A stretch of 64,000 bases of DNA from CALBPI01 sp942491885. Lineage in GTDB: Bacteria > Pseudomonadota > Gammaproteobacteria > Steroidobacterales > Woeseiaceae. The stretch spans positions 618,329 to 682,328 of the forward strand of contig CALOCQ010000003.1 in assembly GCA_942491885.1 (NCBI GenBank). The letters are read 5' to 3'. Each line of letters starts with the position of its first letter. Position 1 is the stretch's first letter. The notes beneath the pieces were generated by a model. The model was not told the DNA's origin. It was given only the letters and a program-made list of their open reading frames with translations, and did no database searches. Below, piece after piece: positions 34,741 through 44,032 of this stretch. Made by a program: the position numbers and the translations under genes.

Positions 34741-35867
34741 AGAAACTCGCATATATTACTGGGACACGCGCCGATTTTGGACTCATGGCGTCAACGCTTG
34801 AGCTGTTTCATGCCAGTAGCAGTATCGAGCTGGGTTTGCTTGTGTCGGGTATGCATCTGAGTGATCAGTACGGAAACACGAGCCGTGAGATTCAAGCATC
34901 GGCGCTGCCCATTTTGGCGGAAGTCGGCGTGGAGCTGCATCCTCGATCGGGGTTGACTGTCGCTATGGCGACCGGTCTTCAGCTGAGCAGATTCGCTGCC
35001 GCACTGGATGAGTGGAATGCGGACTTTGTCGCTGTACTAGGGGACAGACCGGAAATGCTTGCGGGGGCGATGGCTTCGACGTTGTTATCAACGCCGGTGA
35101 TTCACATTCACGGTGGCGAACGCTCCGGTAGTGTAGATGAAAGTATTCGACACGCGATTTCGAAAATCGCTCATTTGCACTGCGTTGCAACAAATGAGTC
35201 GGCAGAGCGACTCATGAGAATGGGCGAGGCGCCAGAGAGCATCCATATTACCGGTGCCCCGGGTCTCGACGGCATTATTGAGCTTGCATCTCAAAGCGAG
35301 GCGAGTCTGTCCCGACAGGTCGGTTTCGATGTTAGCAAGGACTACGTGATGGCGGTATTTCATCCCGTCACTCACGAACAGGGTTCCTTAGCCGGGCAAG
35401 TCGATGCTTTGTTAAGCGCTCTGATGTCTCTCGACGTTGATGTCGTTCTTGTGCGACCTAACTCGGATGCGGGGGGCGATGAGATTGATGAAAAAATTTC
35501 AACCTGCCACTACGGTCCACGATTGCATACGGTGAAGCATCTTAAGCGTCAGAGTTTTCTTTCGTTGCTTCGGCATGCGAGCGCGATGGTTGGAAACTCA
35601 TCCAGCGGAATAATCGAGGCGGCGTCTTTTGGTGTGCCTGTTGTCGATGTTGGCAGCCGGCAGAACATGCGTGAACGCGGAGATAATGTGTTTTGGGCCG
35701 CGTCAGATCGCGAGGCTATCGAAATGGCGACACGACGGGCGTTGAAGGCGGAACGATTTTCGAACAGCAATATTTACGGTGACGGGCAGGCGGGAATGCG
35801 GATACTGAAAATTGTAGAATCGTTGGATGTTGGCGATGTCACTTTGGCGAAAGTAAATGCTTTCTGA
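34737..35867 (+). CDS. neuC: UDP-sugar 2-epimerase, hydrolysing (NeuC/LegG-like)
   Basis: 376 residues from TTG 34737 (overlap TTGA with neuB). The N-terminal YITGTRADFGLM is the signature of hydrolysing UDP-GlcNAc 2-epimerases; VLGDRPEMLA, HIHGGERSGSVDESIRHAI and GNSSSGIIEA follow, all conserved. It converts UDP-GlcNAc to ManNAc plus UDP (NeuC) or UDP-diacetamido-trideoxyglucose to the corresponding Man derivative (LegG). The presence of PglD/PglE-like genes next to it makes LegG the better guess. Overlaps the next gene by 11 nt. Confidence 0.92.
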   Translation: MKKLAYITGTRADFGLMASTLELFHASSSIELGLLVSGMHLSDQYGNTSREIQASALPILAEVGVELHPRSGLTVAMATGLQLSRFAAALDEWNADFVAVLGDRPEMLAGAMASTLLSTPVIHIHGGERSGSVDESIRHAISKIAHLHCVATNESAERLMRMGEAPESIHITGAPGLDGIIELASQSEASLSRQVGFDVSKDYVMAVFHPVTHEQGSLAGQVDALLSALMSLDVDVVLVRPNSDAGGDEIDEKISTCHYGPRLHTVKHLKRQSFLSLLRHASAMVGNSSSGIIEAASFGVPVVDVGSRQNMRERGDNVFWAASDREAIEMATRRALKAERFSNSNIYGDGQAGMRILKIVESLDVGDVTLAKVNAF

Positions 35868-36474
35868 TGATCTCATTATTCTTGGTGCGGGCGGCCATTG
35901 TAAGGTGGTGGCAGATGTAATTAGCGGCTCAACAGGTGTCCGCATTCGAGCAATTCATGATGTTAATGTGTCTGTGCACGGCAAGTTCATTGAAGGTTGT
36001 GAAGTGACACCCTGGCCGCCGTTGCAGACTATCGCTGCACCGATTCATATCGCGATCGGAGACTGTAATCGGCGTGCAGATATTGCTGAAGAAGTTCTGC
36101 AGGCGAGTATCCCTCTTTACTCGGTCATCTCGGAGAACGCGCTGATTTCGCCGAGTGCTGAACTGATGTTGGGCGTATTCGTTGCAGCGGGCGTAATCAT
36201 CGCGGCTGATTCAAGAATCGGACGCGCTACGATCATCAATCACAACGCGGTAGTGGATCACGATACTATGGTCGGGGATTACTCTCATATCGCCCCATCG
36301 GCGACACTGTGTGGTGGCGTTTGGGTTGGAAGTCGAACATTGATCGGCGCAGGGGCAGTCGTGTTGCCAGGCGTGAAGGTCGGAAGTGGCGTTGTCATTG
36401 GCGCTGGTTCCGTTGTCAATCGCGACGTGCCAAATGACGCATGTGTCGCCGGTATGCCGGCCAGAGGTTTATAG
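35857..36474 (+). CDS. NeuD/PglD-family acetyltransferase
   Basis: 205 residues from ATG 35857, inside the neuC end. The N-terminal Rossmann-like domain begins LIILGAGGHCKVVADVI. The C-terminal half is a left-handed beta-helix of hexapeptide repeats (IGRATIINHNAVVDHDTMVG, SHIAPSATLCGGVWVG) with the catalytic His in VDHDTMVGD. This matches sialic-acid O-acetyltransferase NeuD and UDP-4-amino-sugar acetyltransferase PglD, which share one family. Because an aminotransferase follows directly, acetylation of a UDP-4-amino sugar is the more likely role. Confidence 0.9.
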   Translation: MLSDDLIILGAGGHCKVVADVISGSTGVRIRAIHDVNVSVHGKFIEGCEVTPWPPLQTIAAPIHIAIGDCNRRADIAEEVLQASIPLYSVISENALISPSAELMLGVFVAAGVIIAADSRIGRATIINHNAVVDHDTMVGDYSHIAPSATLCGGVWVGSRTLIGAGAVVLPGVKVGSGVVIGAGSVVNRDVPNDACVAGMPARGL

Positions 36475-36475
36475 A

Positions 36476-37951
36476 GTGAGCGAAATGAAAAGATTCTTGA
36501 TTAGCCAGGATGCAACGCTGAAGCAGGCGTTCGAGCAATTGAATTCGACAGCGAGCGGAATCCTATTGCTCGTAGATCAGTCCGACAAGTTTCTGAGAAC
36601 AGTTACAGATGGAGATTTACGGCGACTTTTATTGACTGGTGCGAATCTGACCTCAACACTGTATGAACTCAGCGAGCATACATCGACGACTGTTGATGCT
36701 TCGAAAAACTCGGCGGATATTTACGCACTGATGATTAGTAAAGGCGTTCGCGCAATACCACAGCTGGATCAGAACGGGATACCGGTCGAGCTACATCAAC
36801 GTGATGAGTTCGAGAAGCCGATTCTATTGTCGATCCCGCACATGAGCGAGCATGAAAGCAAATACGTGAAGGATGCATTCGACTCGAATTGGGTTGCGCC
36901 CCTTGGGCCCAACGTCGATGGATTCGAGCAAGAAATCGCGGATAGAACCCAGAGCGGTCATGCAGCCGCATTAGCGTCGGGTACAGCAGCAATTCATTTG
37001 GCGTTGGTCGTGCTCGGTGTTGAACGAGATGACATTGTTTTCTGTTCATCTCTGACCTTTGTTGCATCGGTTAATCCGGTGCTTTATCAAGGCGCGACGC
37101 CAGTATTTATAGATTCTGCGCCGGGTAGTTGGAATATGTGTCCGAGAGCGCTTGAGCAAGCGTTGTCAAAGGCCAAGACCCGCGGGCAACTGCCAAAAGC
37201 GATCGTAGTAGTAAATCTTTACGGATACAGTGCCGACTACGATGCGCTAACAGGCGTCGCTGGAAAATATGGCGTGCCAATCGTCGAGGATGCCGCTGAA
37301 TCACTGGGATCTACCTATCATGGGCGCCCGAGCGGGTCTTTTGGCGATATTGGTATTTTCTCGTTCAATGGTAATAAGATCATCACAACGTCTGGCGGCG
37401 GTATGCTGGTGTCGAAAAATAAGGCGTATGTCGATCGTGCGCGCTGGCTATCCACGCAAGCGAAGGACGATGTTCCCTACTATCAGCATTCAGTTGTTGG
37501 CTACAACTACAGAATGAGCAACGTGCTTGCCGGAATTGGTCGCGGCCAACTGGAAGTCCTTGACGACAGAGTGAATCGACGCAGAGAAATTTATTTCAAC
37601 TATTGCAGGGAGCTTTCGGAATTTGATTGCTTTGAATGGATTGAGGAGTCGGAGAATACTCGTGCAAATCACTGGCTAAGTGTCGTTCTGGTTCGGGAGG
37701 ACTCTCCATTGACAGCCGAACAGCTGATTGGGCACCTCGGCGCCAGAGGCGTTGAAGCACGCAGAGTATGGAACCCACTACACCGGAACCCACTATTCAG
37801 CGGCTGCGAGTTTGAGTCGGCGGGCTCCATATCGACAAGTGATGATCTTTTCGAACGTGGGGTTTGCTTGCCATCCAGCAGTAGTTTGACCGAGTTCCAG
37901 CAAGAGCGTGTGATTCATGATATTTGCGAACTCGTTCGTGCGACGGTTTAG
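36476..37951 (+). CDS. CBS-domain / DegT-type aminotransferase fusion
   Basis: 491 residues from GTG 36476 (AGAGG at 36463-36467); ATG 36485 is an alternative. Residues about 4-111 form a CBS pair, with VTDGDLRR and the second-half KGVRAIPQLD motif, which resembles the CBS part fused to nucleotidyltransferases in legionaminate loci (PtmE). From about residue 115 there is a full DegT/DnrJ/EryC1 aminotransferase, with EDAAESLGSTYHG, PLP lysine Lys301 in FNGNKIITT and GYNYRMSN, like PglE/LegC. The combination is unusual. Predicted to aminate a 4-keto-6-deoxy amino sugar; the CBS pair may bind a nucleotide. Confidence 0.88.
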   Translation: MSEMKRFLISQDATLKQAFEQLNSTASGILLLVDQSDKFLRTVTDGDLRRLLLTGANLTSTLYELSEHTSTTVDASKNSADIYALMISKGVRAIPQLDQNGIPVELHQRDEFEKPILLSIPHMSEHESKYVKDAFDSNWVAPLGPNVDGFEQEIADRTQSGHAAALASGTAAIHLALVVLGVERDDIVFCSSLTFVASVNPVLYQGATPVFIDSAPGSWNMCPRALEQALSKAKTRGQLPKAIVVVNLYGYSADYDALTGVAGKYGVPIVEDAAESLGSTYHGRPSGSFGDIGIFSFNGNKIITTSGGGMLVSKNKAYVDRARWLSTQAKDDVPYYQHSVVGYNYRMSNVLAGIGRGQLEVLDDRVNRRREIYFNYCRELSEFDCFEWIEESENTRANHWLSVVLVREDSPLTAEQLIGHLGARGVEARRVWNPLHRNPLFSGCEFESAGSISTSDDLFERGVCLPSSSSLTEFQQERVIHDICELVRATV

Positions 37952-38250
37952 CGACTCGCATACGATAGCAAAAGACATACCTTTGTAACCGGCGGGCAGA
38001 CTTATGGACCTCGCTATTCTTCGTGGAACCATACGCTCGCTCGCTGTTTGTGTTTTGCAATCACAATCAATCACTCGGTCTCGAGCCGCATACTCCTCTG
38101 AAGATGCTCTCTAACGAATTGCCCAAAGCCGTTCCCGTCGAAGATGTCGAAGCGTTGCTGCCGATCCTCGATATCAACGAGTAGCGAGCGGCTGCTTAGT
38201 TTTGGCGTTCGAAGATCGAGTGGTCACGCTAAAACGTCGTCTTTGGTCAC
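37952..38250. other. Intergenic stretch between convergent genes, possible gene remnant
   Basis: About 300 bp between the aminotransferase and the FkbM gene (convergent). No gene with a start was found. One frame on the plus strand is free of stops for about 70 codons and ends at the TAG 38182-38184; its final part (LKMLSNELPKAVPVEDVEAL, then LPILDINE) has protein-like composition, so a gene remnant is possible. No clear terminator hairpin with a T run was seen. Confidence 0.5.
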
Positions 38251-39063
38251 CTAGTTCGAAGTCTGTTGTTTCGGAAGAATTGGTTTCGGCTGGGCAGCCA
38301 GTCCGGTTTTCCGTAAGACAATCATGATTGCTCGACCGAGGCCGTTAATGTTCCGCAGCACATGTGCGATATAGAAGCGGTGCCAAGCGCTGAGTTTGAT
38401 ATGATGAATATTGATAAACAGCACGTCTTTGTTGTTGGGTGTAAAACGAATCATATCGAACCCCAGGCTTTGTAATCTAATTTTTACTGCCTCGGTTCTT
38501 TCAGAAAGTTCGGGATACCAGAAGTCATGAAACTCTATTGCAATCTGCTTGATGCGTTTCAGCGCGTCTTCATCAATTGTGCTCAACACATCTAGCTCTG
38601 CACCTTCGATGTCCATTTTTATCAGGTCAATCAGTTCGCTCCCGGTTGAGTCAATGACCGTCTTAAGAGTAACGCCACGTACTTCAACAACATCTGCATT
38701 TCCGACATCGTGAATAGTTGCGACAACATCGTGATCGAGGACAGTCGCACTCAGGTGTTTATCTGTGCTGGCCAGCATCTGTACGGTGCGCTCGGAATCC
38801 AGCACAGCGGCATTTGTCAAAGTTAAGTTTGGACTGGGTACCGCAGCGTCACAGAATTCCCTGACCGGTTCGACGGCAAAAACCCGGCTACCGTAGCGAG
38901 CGATGACGGAGTAACTGAATTGGCCGTGATTGAACCCCAAGTCCAGCACCACGCCATCTCGGGACACATACCCTGGCAAAAAGGAATGCTGACTTATTCG
39001 ATCCAAATACAAAGCATTGCTCCGATAACCACCGTGGACGTTTAATTCTAATGGCACCTTCAC
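38251..39063 (-). CDS. FkbM-family methyltransferase
   Basis: 270 residues from GTG 39063 on the minus strand. The SAM-binding motif VVLDLGFNHGQFSYSV is followed by AVEPVREFCD and then LIKMDIEGAELDVLS, the FkbM signature. These enzymes O-methylate sugar or polyketide hydroxyls. The C-terminus extends about 60 residues past the catalytic domain with a basic and hydrophobic tail. It lies 45 nt downstream of the flippase gene, transcribed the same way but opposite to the surrounding cluster. It probably methylates the surface glycan. Confidence 0.88.
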   Translation of the reverse strand: MKVPLELNVHGGYRSNALYLDRISQHSFLPGYVSRDGVVLDLGFNHGQFSYSVIARYGSRVFAVEPVREFCDAAVPSPNLTLTNAAVLDSERTVQMLASTDKHLSATVLDHDVVATIHDVGNADVVEVRGVTLKTVIDSTGSELIDLIKMDIEGAELDVLSTIDEDALKRIKQIAIEFHDFWYPELSERTEAVKIRLQSLGFDMIRFTPNNKDVLFINIHHIKLSAWHRFYIAHVLRNINGLGRAIMIVLRKTGLAAQPKPILPKQQTSN

Positions 39064-39108
39064 TCGTAAATCCAGTTTTAAAGCAATCTCGACAATAAGC
39101 GCTCAGGG

Positions 39109-40647
39109 TTACACAGTCAGGCGTTTGCGCAACAGAAAATAAACCGCAGCACTCGCAGTATAACCAGCTGCAAGCGACAGTAGAATGCGAAACACTGGCC
39201 AAAGCTCTGCGATCATTGTCTGACAGGCCCACATCGTGAGACCTGCTGCGAGACCGCAGAACAGAGCCGGCGCCCCAATAATGCCGCGGATCACGCTCCG
39301 TGCGGCTCGGACTTTGCGGCCACCCACAGACAAAAAGAACAGCTGCACGAGAGCCATGATGAATGTCGCTACTGCGATGCCAACGATGCCTAAAATTGGG
39401 ATTAACAAATAATTTAGAATGACGTTGAGCACAATGGCGACAAGATTGACCCGCAAGATCAGACCGGGCAATTGTTCGAACGTTAGCGCGCGCGACATTG
39501 CAAGGCTCAGAAAAGACATAAACCCAGCCAAAGCGAGCCACGGAATGAGTTGGGCAACTAGGCTTATGGCCGATTCGTCCATTCGTCCATATCCAAAGGC
39601 GAAATTGGCTATCTCAACCGGTAGCATAAACAGCGCAAGGTATAGCGGTGCGATGACGACCACAATCGCTTGCACATCCTGCGTGATTTCGGCCTTTATG
39701 TGCTCGCCGTCATGCTTGGAAAGCAATTTAGACCATCGTGGATCAGCTACCACAAAAATCGCACCGCCCAGCACCGCCAGCACAATCTTGGTCAGTCGAT
39801 CGGCATAACTCAGTCCGGCTGCACCACCTTCCTGAACCGTGGACGCAAACGCCATGTCGATGATGCTGTTGATTTCCAAAGCGCCCACTGCACCCAGCAA
39901 AGGTAACCATAAGGGAAAAAATTCACGGCAATCAGCGAGAATCTTCTGTAGTCGTGGGCCGGTTACGCCTAATTCTGTGGTTAGAGCGGAAACAACGCTG
40001 ACACGAATTTCGCGGTTCATAAACGCTAACTGATAAATTGTTGCAATCGCCGAAGCAATGGTGATGGATGCGCAATAGGCCACGGCAACACTTGTGGCAT
40101 CATCAAACCAGTGCGGTCCAAGTATCAACACGGGAAGAGACAGCATGTTGACAATGATAGCGACCGCTGCGAAATGCATTTCACCGTGATGCAGCCGATT
40201 AATGGCGGCTAAAAACAGAGTTACGGAAGCGAATATCGGGGTCAGCGACAACGCACGTACAATTCGCACGAAAGAGGCTGTGCCTTCGTCGGAGAGGCCC
40301 GGACCAATGACATGAGCAATAGTCTCGGCGAATATGAAAACCAGTACCGTTATCAATGTCGCTAAGAGTACGAAAGCACTACATAGCCGCACTGTCTTTC
40401 GGATTGCATGATCGGTATTTCTAGCGTTAGTCCATCGCACGAATGCCGCCGTTAGCGATGGAATGCAGGCACCGGACATTACTACAGCTTCCCAAAGGGC
40501 GACCACGATAAGAGCGAGGAACAGGGCATCAGCTACATAGGTGACACCAAGCTGCACGCTGATTTGCTGAACTCGCAGAAACCCTAGGAACTTTCCGGCC
40601 AGATTGAGGCAAAATACACCGATGACGAGGTTTGTGTGGCGCGCCAT
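39109..40647 (-). CDS. MurJ/Wzx-like lipid-linked oligosaccharide flippase
   Basis: 512 residues from ATG 40647 on the minus strand. About fourteen hydrophobic segments are visible with short loops, as in the MOP exporter superfamily. The segments NLVIGVFCLNLAGKFLGFLRVQQIS, EINSIIDMAFASTVQEGGAAGLSYADRL and VNLVAIVLNVILNYLLIPILGIVGIA resemble MurJ (MviN) more than classic Wzx. Since a single MurJ is normally elsewhere near housekeeping genes, this copy likely flips the surface-glycan repeat unit. A second flippase remnant lies across the gap at 41522. Confidence 0.85.
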   Translation of the reverse strand: MARHTNLVIGVFCLNLAGKFLGFLRVQQISVQLGVTYVADALFLALIVVALWEAVVMSGACIPSLTAAFVRWTNARNTDHAIRKTVRLCSAFVLLATLITVLVFIFAETIAHVIGPGLSDEGTASFVRIVRALSLTPIFASVTLFLAAINRLHHGEMHFAAVAIIVNMLSLPVLILGPHWFDDATSVAVAYCASITIASAIATIYQLAFMNREIRVSVVSALTTELGVTGPRLQKILADCREFFPLWLPLLGAVGALEINSIIDMAFASTVQEGGAAGLSYADRLTKIVLAVLGGAIFVVADPRWSKLLSKHDGEHIKAEITQDVQAIVVVIAPLYLALFMLPVEIANFAFGYGRMDESAISLVAQLIPWLALAGFMSFLSLAMSRALTFEQLPGLILRVNLVAIVLNVILNYLLIPILGIVGIAVATFIMALVQLFFLSVGGRKVRAARSVIRGIIGAPALFCGLAAGLTMWACQTMIAELWPVFRILLSLAAGYTASAAVYFLLRKRLTV

Positions 40648-41521
40648 TATTCAGCCTCCGAGGATGCGTTCAGACTGGTATCGGGCACTGACACGGCGCA
40701 GTAGTCGATCCAATACCTGATATTTTTTGTTGCCGGCTTTGAAAATTTGTCAGAAGAATTCTCTATTCCCAGAATAGAAAAAAGACTCGATGATCGGGTA
40801 GGTCGATTCGCGCGCCCTTTGTACGGGGGCAAGTAATACATCGTGTTCGCCCTCGCGTCGTGCGACTATAGATTCTAGTGTGGAGAAGCAAGAAATATTT
40901 CACCTCGAGCCGCAAAACATCCATGACATGATTGTAACTGAAACGGTTCTAGAATCGAGAACCTACAGGGATAAGATGCGAACATTTCTTGGAGCTCGTA
41001 AACGAAGAGCCAACGCGGCGCCTTCACCCTAGATATTGTCACGTGGCGTCAATCGAGTGTCTTCTGGCATCGAGTGCTTCTACAATCCAAGGCAAGTCGT
41101 GATCTGATACTTTCTACTCGACGATTACCATGGCAAGCATGACTTCCGGATGTTGCACTAGGCCCTGTGCGGCTGACAACGTACGTACCTCACATTCGTG
41201 CGACCAGTCTGGGGCCTTCGTCAAAACTGATTGCTATAGTACCTCGCACTTTGCATCGCTTGAGGTCAGCATGGTAGGCCAATGAACAGTAGTTCGTATT
41301 TCTGAGTAGTCGACTTCAAATACTTAGTCAAACCGACCGCGCATTTTGACGTTGTAGCCGAGACAAACTCCTGTCCGGTTGCCGGCGCAATACGCCCACT
41401 GGGTAGAAATAGCCCAGCTCTCTAACATATTAAAAGTGCTGAGCCGCGAATCAATTTCGCCGACAACCTGCATTGTTCCTTAGTAGCCGGCCCACGATTC
41501 AGCCAGATTCACCATAGGGGC
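40648..41521. other. Gene-free stretch of about 870 bp
   Basis: The stretch lies between the divergently transcribed flippase (-) and the flippase remnant (+). Frames are heavily interrupted on both strands; the longest (minus, 40647-40841) runs into the flippase start and has no family character. A small hairpin CTATTCCCAGAATAG followed by A6 is near 40764 and does not read as a terminator. The composition is less biased than the coding neighbours, suggesting decayed DNA, possibly the lost first part of the flippase at 41522. Confidence 0.6.
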
Positions 41522-41848
41522 ATGACCAGAGACTTAGAGCAATATGTTTCATCAACTCCGGTCTTGCAGATACTTGTAGTCGGCGATTTCCTGAATGTAG
41601 TCGCAGGGCTAGTTGCCGCACTCATGATGGTTACAGGCCAAGAGAATTTCTACTTACGCTTTGTTCTTATCACCGCTCTTGTTAAGTTACTTCTTATGGC
41701 TCCGGCGATTTATGTGTTCGGTGCTATGGGCGTTTCCGTTGTATCGGCATGTGGCGCTGTTGCCTGGACAGTCGCGCTCGCGATCGGCGCCTATCGGCGA
41801 TTGGGCGTAGTTACTTTCCCTGTCCGGAATAAATTAGGTGCCCGATGA
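41522..41848 (+). pseudogene. C-terminal remnant of a Wzx-type flippase
   Basis: 108 codons from ATG 41522. The sequence is hydrophobic with three membrane segments: LQILVVGDFLNVVAGLVAALM, LRFVLITALVKLLLMAPAIYVFG and GVSVVSACGAVAWTVALAIG. The pattern G-x-F-x-N-x-x-x-G and GAMGVSVVSACG at the end matches the last third of oligosaccharide flippases, whose full length is about 420-500 residues. The N-terminal two thirds are missing from the upstream 800 bp. So this is a truncated gene; the reverse-oriented flippase next door may have replaced it. Confidence 0.68.
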
Positions 41849-41879
41849 AAGAATGTTCTGGGCTAACGATAGATCGCGT

Positions 41880-41908
41880 CTGACATGGCCGCGTATGCCA
41901 CGTGTTAT
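41880..41908 (+). promoter_or_regulatory. Possible sigma-70 promoter for the PglF/WbpM-like gene
   Basis: CTGACA at 41880-41885 and TGTTAT at 41903-41908 with a 17-bp spacer, 34 bp upstream of the ATG at 41943. The gene behind has no intact upstream partner, so it needs its own promoter. The match is partial. Confidence 0.35.
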
Positions 41909-41942
41909 TATATTCCCATAAGTCCGGAATGAGCCGACAGTT

Positions 41943-43910
41943 ATGGCAAAAATAGTAATGGGTTTCAGGGAAAGATTCCGCTTGTTGATGCTTCGAATGA
42001 GCAGGCGTAACAAGCGGTTACTAATGTTGGCTTCTGATTCGCTAACCAGCTTGGTCAGCGGGTTTGCTGCTGTTTGGCTAAGTTTTGGTTTTTGGCCCGC
42101 TGCGATAAGTCCGCTGCCGTACCTTTCCCTTACCGTTCTGCTTGGTATCGTTGCAGCATCCTTAGCTGGCTTTTATCGATCGATCATTCGATTTATCGGT
42201 GTTGGCCACATGGTTGCCGCGGCCAAGGGTTCCGTGATAGCGGCGGCAGGTGTATCGATCTATCTTTCATTCCTTGCTGCACCCGTCGATGTACTGCGTA
42301 TCACGATTGTATTTTTCTGCTTGCAGGCACTTACGATGTTGGTGAGTCGATACTCCGCGAGGCTGTTCTTAAACAAGCGTGGAAAACACCGGGAGCCTGT
42401 GTTGATCTATGGCGCAGGGGAAGGGGGCGTCCGCCTGGCTGCCGCATTAGACTCCTCGCCTGTCTTCTTGCCGGTCGCTTTTGTCGATGATGATCCAGCG
42501 ATTTGTAAGGCAAGAATCGGCGGCCTTGAAGTGCATCCGCCACGAAGTATAGGGAAGCTCATAGCTGACACTGGCGCAGAGAGAGTGCTTCTGGCGATAC
42601 CGAGTGCGTCGCGACGACATCGACGGCGCATCATTGAAAAATTAGAACCATTCCCGTTGCGCGTGCAAACGATTCCGGACGTAGCTGACATAGTGACTGG
42701 CAAGGCTAGAGTCGATGACATTCGCGAAGTCCCTGTTGAGGACTTGCTTGGGCGAGACGCGGTACCGCCTGACGAAGACTTGCTGCGGCAGGAAAATGAG
42801 GGCAATACAGTTCTAGTGACAGGTGCCGGAGGTTCAATCGGGTCGGAACTCTGTCGTCAAGTGATGCAGCTAGAACCGAAACGTTTGCTGTTGTTAGAGC
42901 GTTCGGAAATTGCGCTATATACAGTCGAAAAGCTATTGCGATCGCGCATGGCGCAGGACGGTCTCGATATTCAGATTGTGGCGTTGTTGGGATGCGTTAC
43001 AGACAAGAGTCGAATGCTCGAAATAATGAAGGCATATAAGGTGGAGACCGTCTATCACGCAGCAGCATACAAGCATGTGCCGATTGTTGAGCACAATGTT
43101 TTTGAAGGAGTCATTAATAATGTCATTGGCACCCTTAGCGCTGCGCGAGCGGCTCTGGAAGCACGGGTCCATACCTTTGTATTGATTTCAACAGATAAGG
43201 CGGTGAGTCCGACCAACGTCATGGGGGCGAGTAAGAGGCTGTCTGAGTTGGTTCTGCAGGACCTTGCCTTGCAGTCATCTTCTACTAAGTTTTGTATGGT
43301 GCGCTTCGGAAACGTTCTGGCATCATCCGGCTCTGTCGTACCTCTTTTTCGCGAGCAGATACGCAATGGAGGTCCAGTCACGGTCACTCATCCGGAAATT
43401 ATCCGATACTTTATGACCATTCCTGAGGCGGCGCAGCTTGTGATTCAGGCTGGAGCGATGGCTAAAGGCGGCGTTGTTTTCGTGTTGGACATGGGCGAGC
43501 CTGTCAAGATTATCGACTTAGCTCGGAGGATGATTCACCTGCTGGGTTTGACGGTTCTTGATGCGTCTAATCCCGATGGTGACATCGAAATTGTGTTCTC
43601 TGGACTCAGGCCTGCGGAGAAGCTCTATGAGGAGCTGTTGATTGGGACAAACGTCACCGGAACTCGTCATCCGAGAATTCTGCGGGCCAATGAGAAGTAT
43701 TTATCTCATGAGAAGCTGCTTGATGTTATTGCAGATATTACTACCACGGCTGCGGCTCGCGACTGGCAGAAACTAATAGACATATTGCTGGAATCTGTAG
43801 ATGGTTATTCTCCTACGGGCGGACTCGAAGACCATATCTTCGTTCAATCACAAAACCCAGCTCAGGATACCGTGATTCGGTTGGTGGGTAAGCCACATAA
43901 GAGCGCCTGA
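41943..43910 (+). CDS. Membrane NDP-sugar 4,6-dehydratase (PglF/WbpM/CapD family)
   Basis: 655 residues from ATG 41943. Four membrane helices occupy about residues 25-140, followed by a CoA-binding-like Rossmann domain (LIYGAGEGGVRLAA, 154-167) and the catalytic SDR domain with GAGGSIG (294-300). The active site STDKAVSPTNVMGASKR has Thr417, Asp418, Lys419 and Met427/Lys431, where Met replaces the usual SDR Tyr as in this family. These enzymes make UDP-4-keto-6-deoxy-GlcNAc (PglF) or related sugars. It could supply the aminotransferase at 36476. Confidence 0.9.
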   Translation: MAKIVMGFRERFRLLMLRMSRRNKRLLMLASDSLTSLVSGFAAVWLSFGFWPAAISPLPYLSLTVLLGIVAASLAGFYRSIIRFIGVGHMVAAAKGSVIAAAGVSIYLSFLAAPVDVLRITIVFFCLQALTMLVSRYSARLFLNKRGKHREPVLIYGAGEGGVRLAAALDSSPVFLPVAFVDDDPAICKARIGGLEVHPPRSIGKLIADTGAERVLLAIPSASRRHRRRIIEKLEPFPLRVQTIPDVADIVTGKARVDDIREVPVEDLLGRDAVPPDEDLLRQENEGNTVLVTGAGGSIGSELCRQVMQLEPKRLLLLERSEIALYTVEKLLRSRMAQDGLDIQIVALLGCVTDKSRMLEIMKAYKVETVYHAAAYKHVPIVEHNVFEGVINNVIGTLSAARAALEARVHTFVLISTDKAVSPTNVMGASKRLSELVLQDLALQSSSTKFCMVRFGNVLASSGSVVPLFREQIRNGGPVTVTHPEIIRYFMTIPEAAQLVIQAGAMAKGGVVFVLDMGEPVKIIDLARRMIHLLGLTVLDASNPDGDIEIVFSGLRPAEKLYEELLIGTNVTGTRHPRILRANEKYLSHEKLLDVIADITTTAAARDWQKLIDILLESVDGYSPTGGLEDHIFVQSQNPAQDTVIRLVGKPHKSA

Positions 43911-43965
43911 CCGGCGGAGGCCATTGCGTGACTGATCGCCGGCTCAGCGGCTCTTTGTGTGCTGA

Positions 43966-43995
43966 TTGTCACACTGCGTATGGAACATTTATGAT
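43966..43995 (+). promoter_or_regulatory. Possible sigma-70 promoter for ugd
   Basis: TTGTCA (43966-43971) and TATGAT (43990-43995) with an 18-bp spacer, 38 bp upstream of the ugd ATG. Both hexamers match the consensus at four or five of six positions. It is a reasonable candidate for the start of the ugd transcript after the about 120-bp gap. Confidence 0.45.
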
Positions 43996-44032
43996 TTAAT
44001 TCACGATCTTCGTCTTTTATCTGATAACTATC

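Noticed and set aside
40647..40841. 64-codon minus-strand frame upstream of the flippase
   Set aside because: No ribosome-binding site and no protein-like pattern; it is probably untranslated leader.
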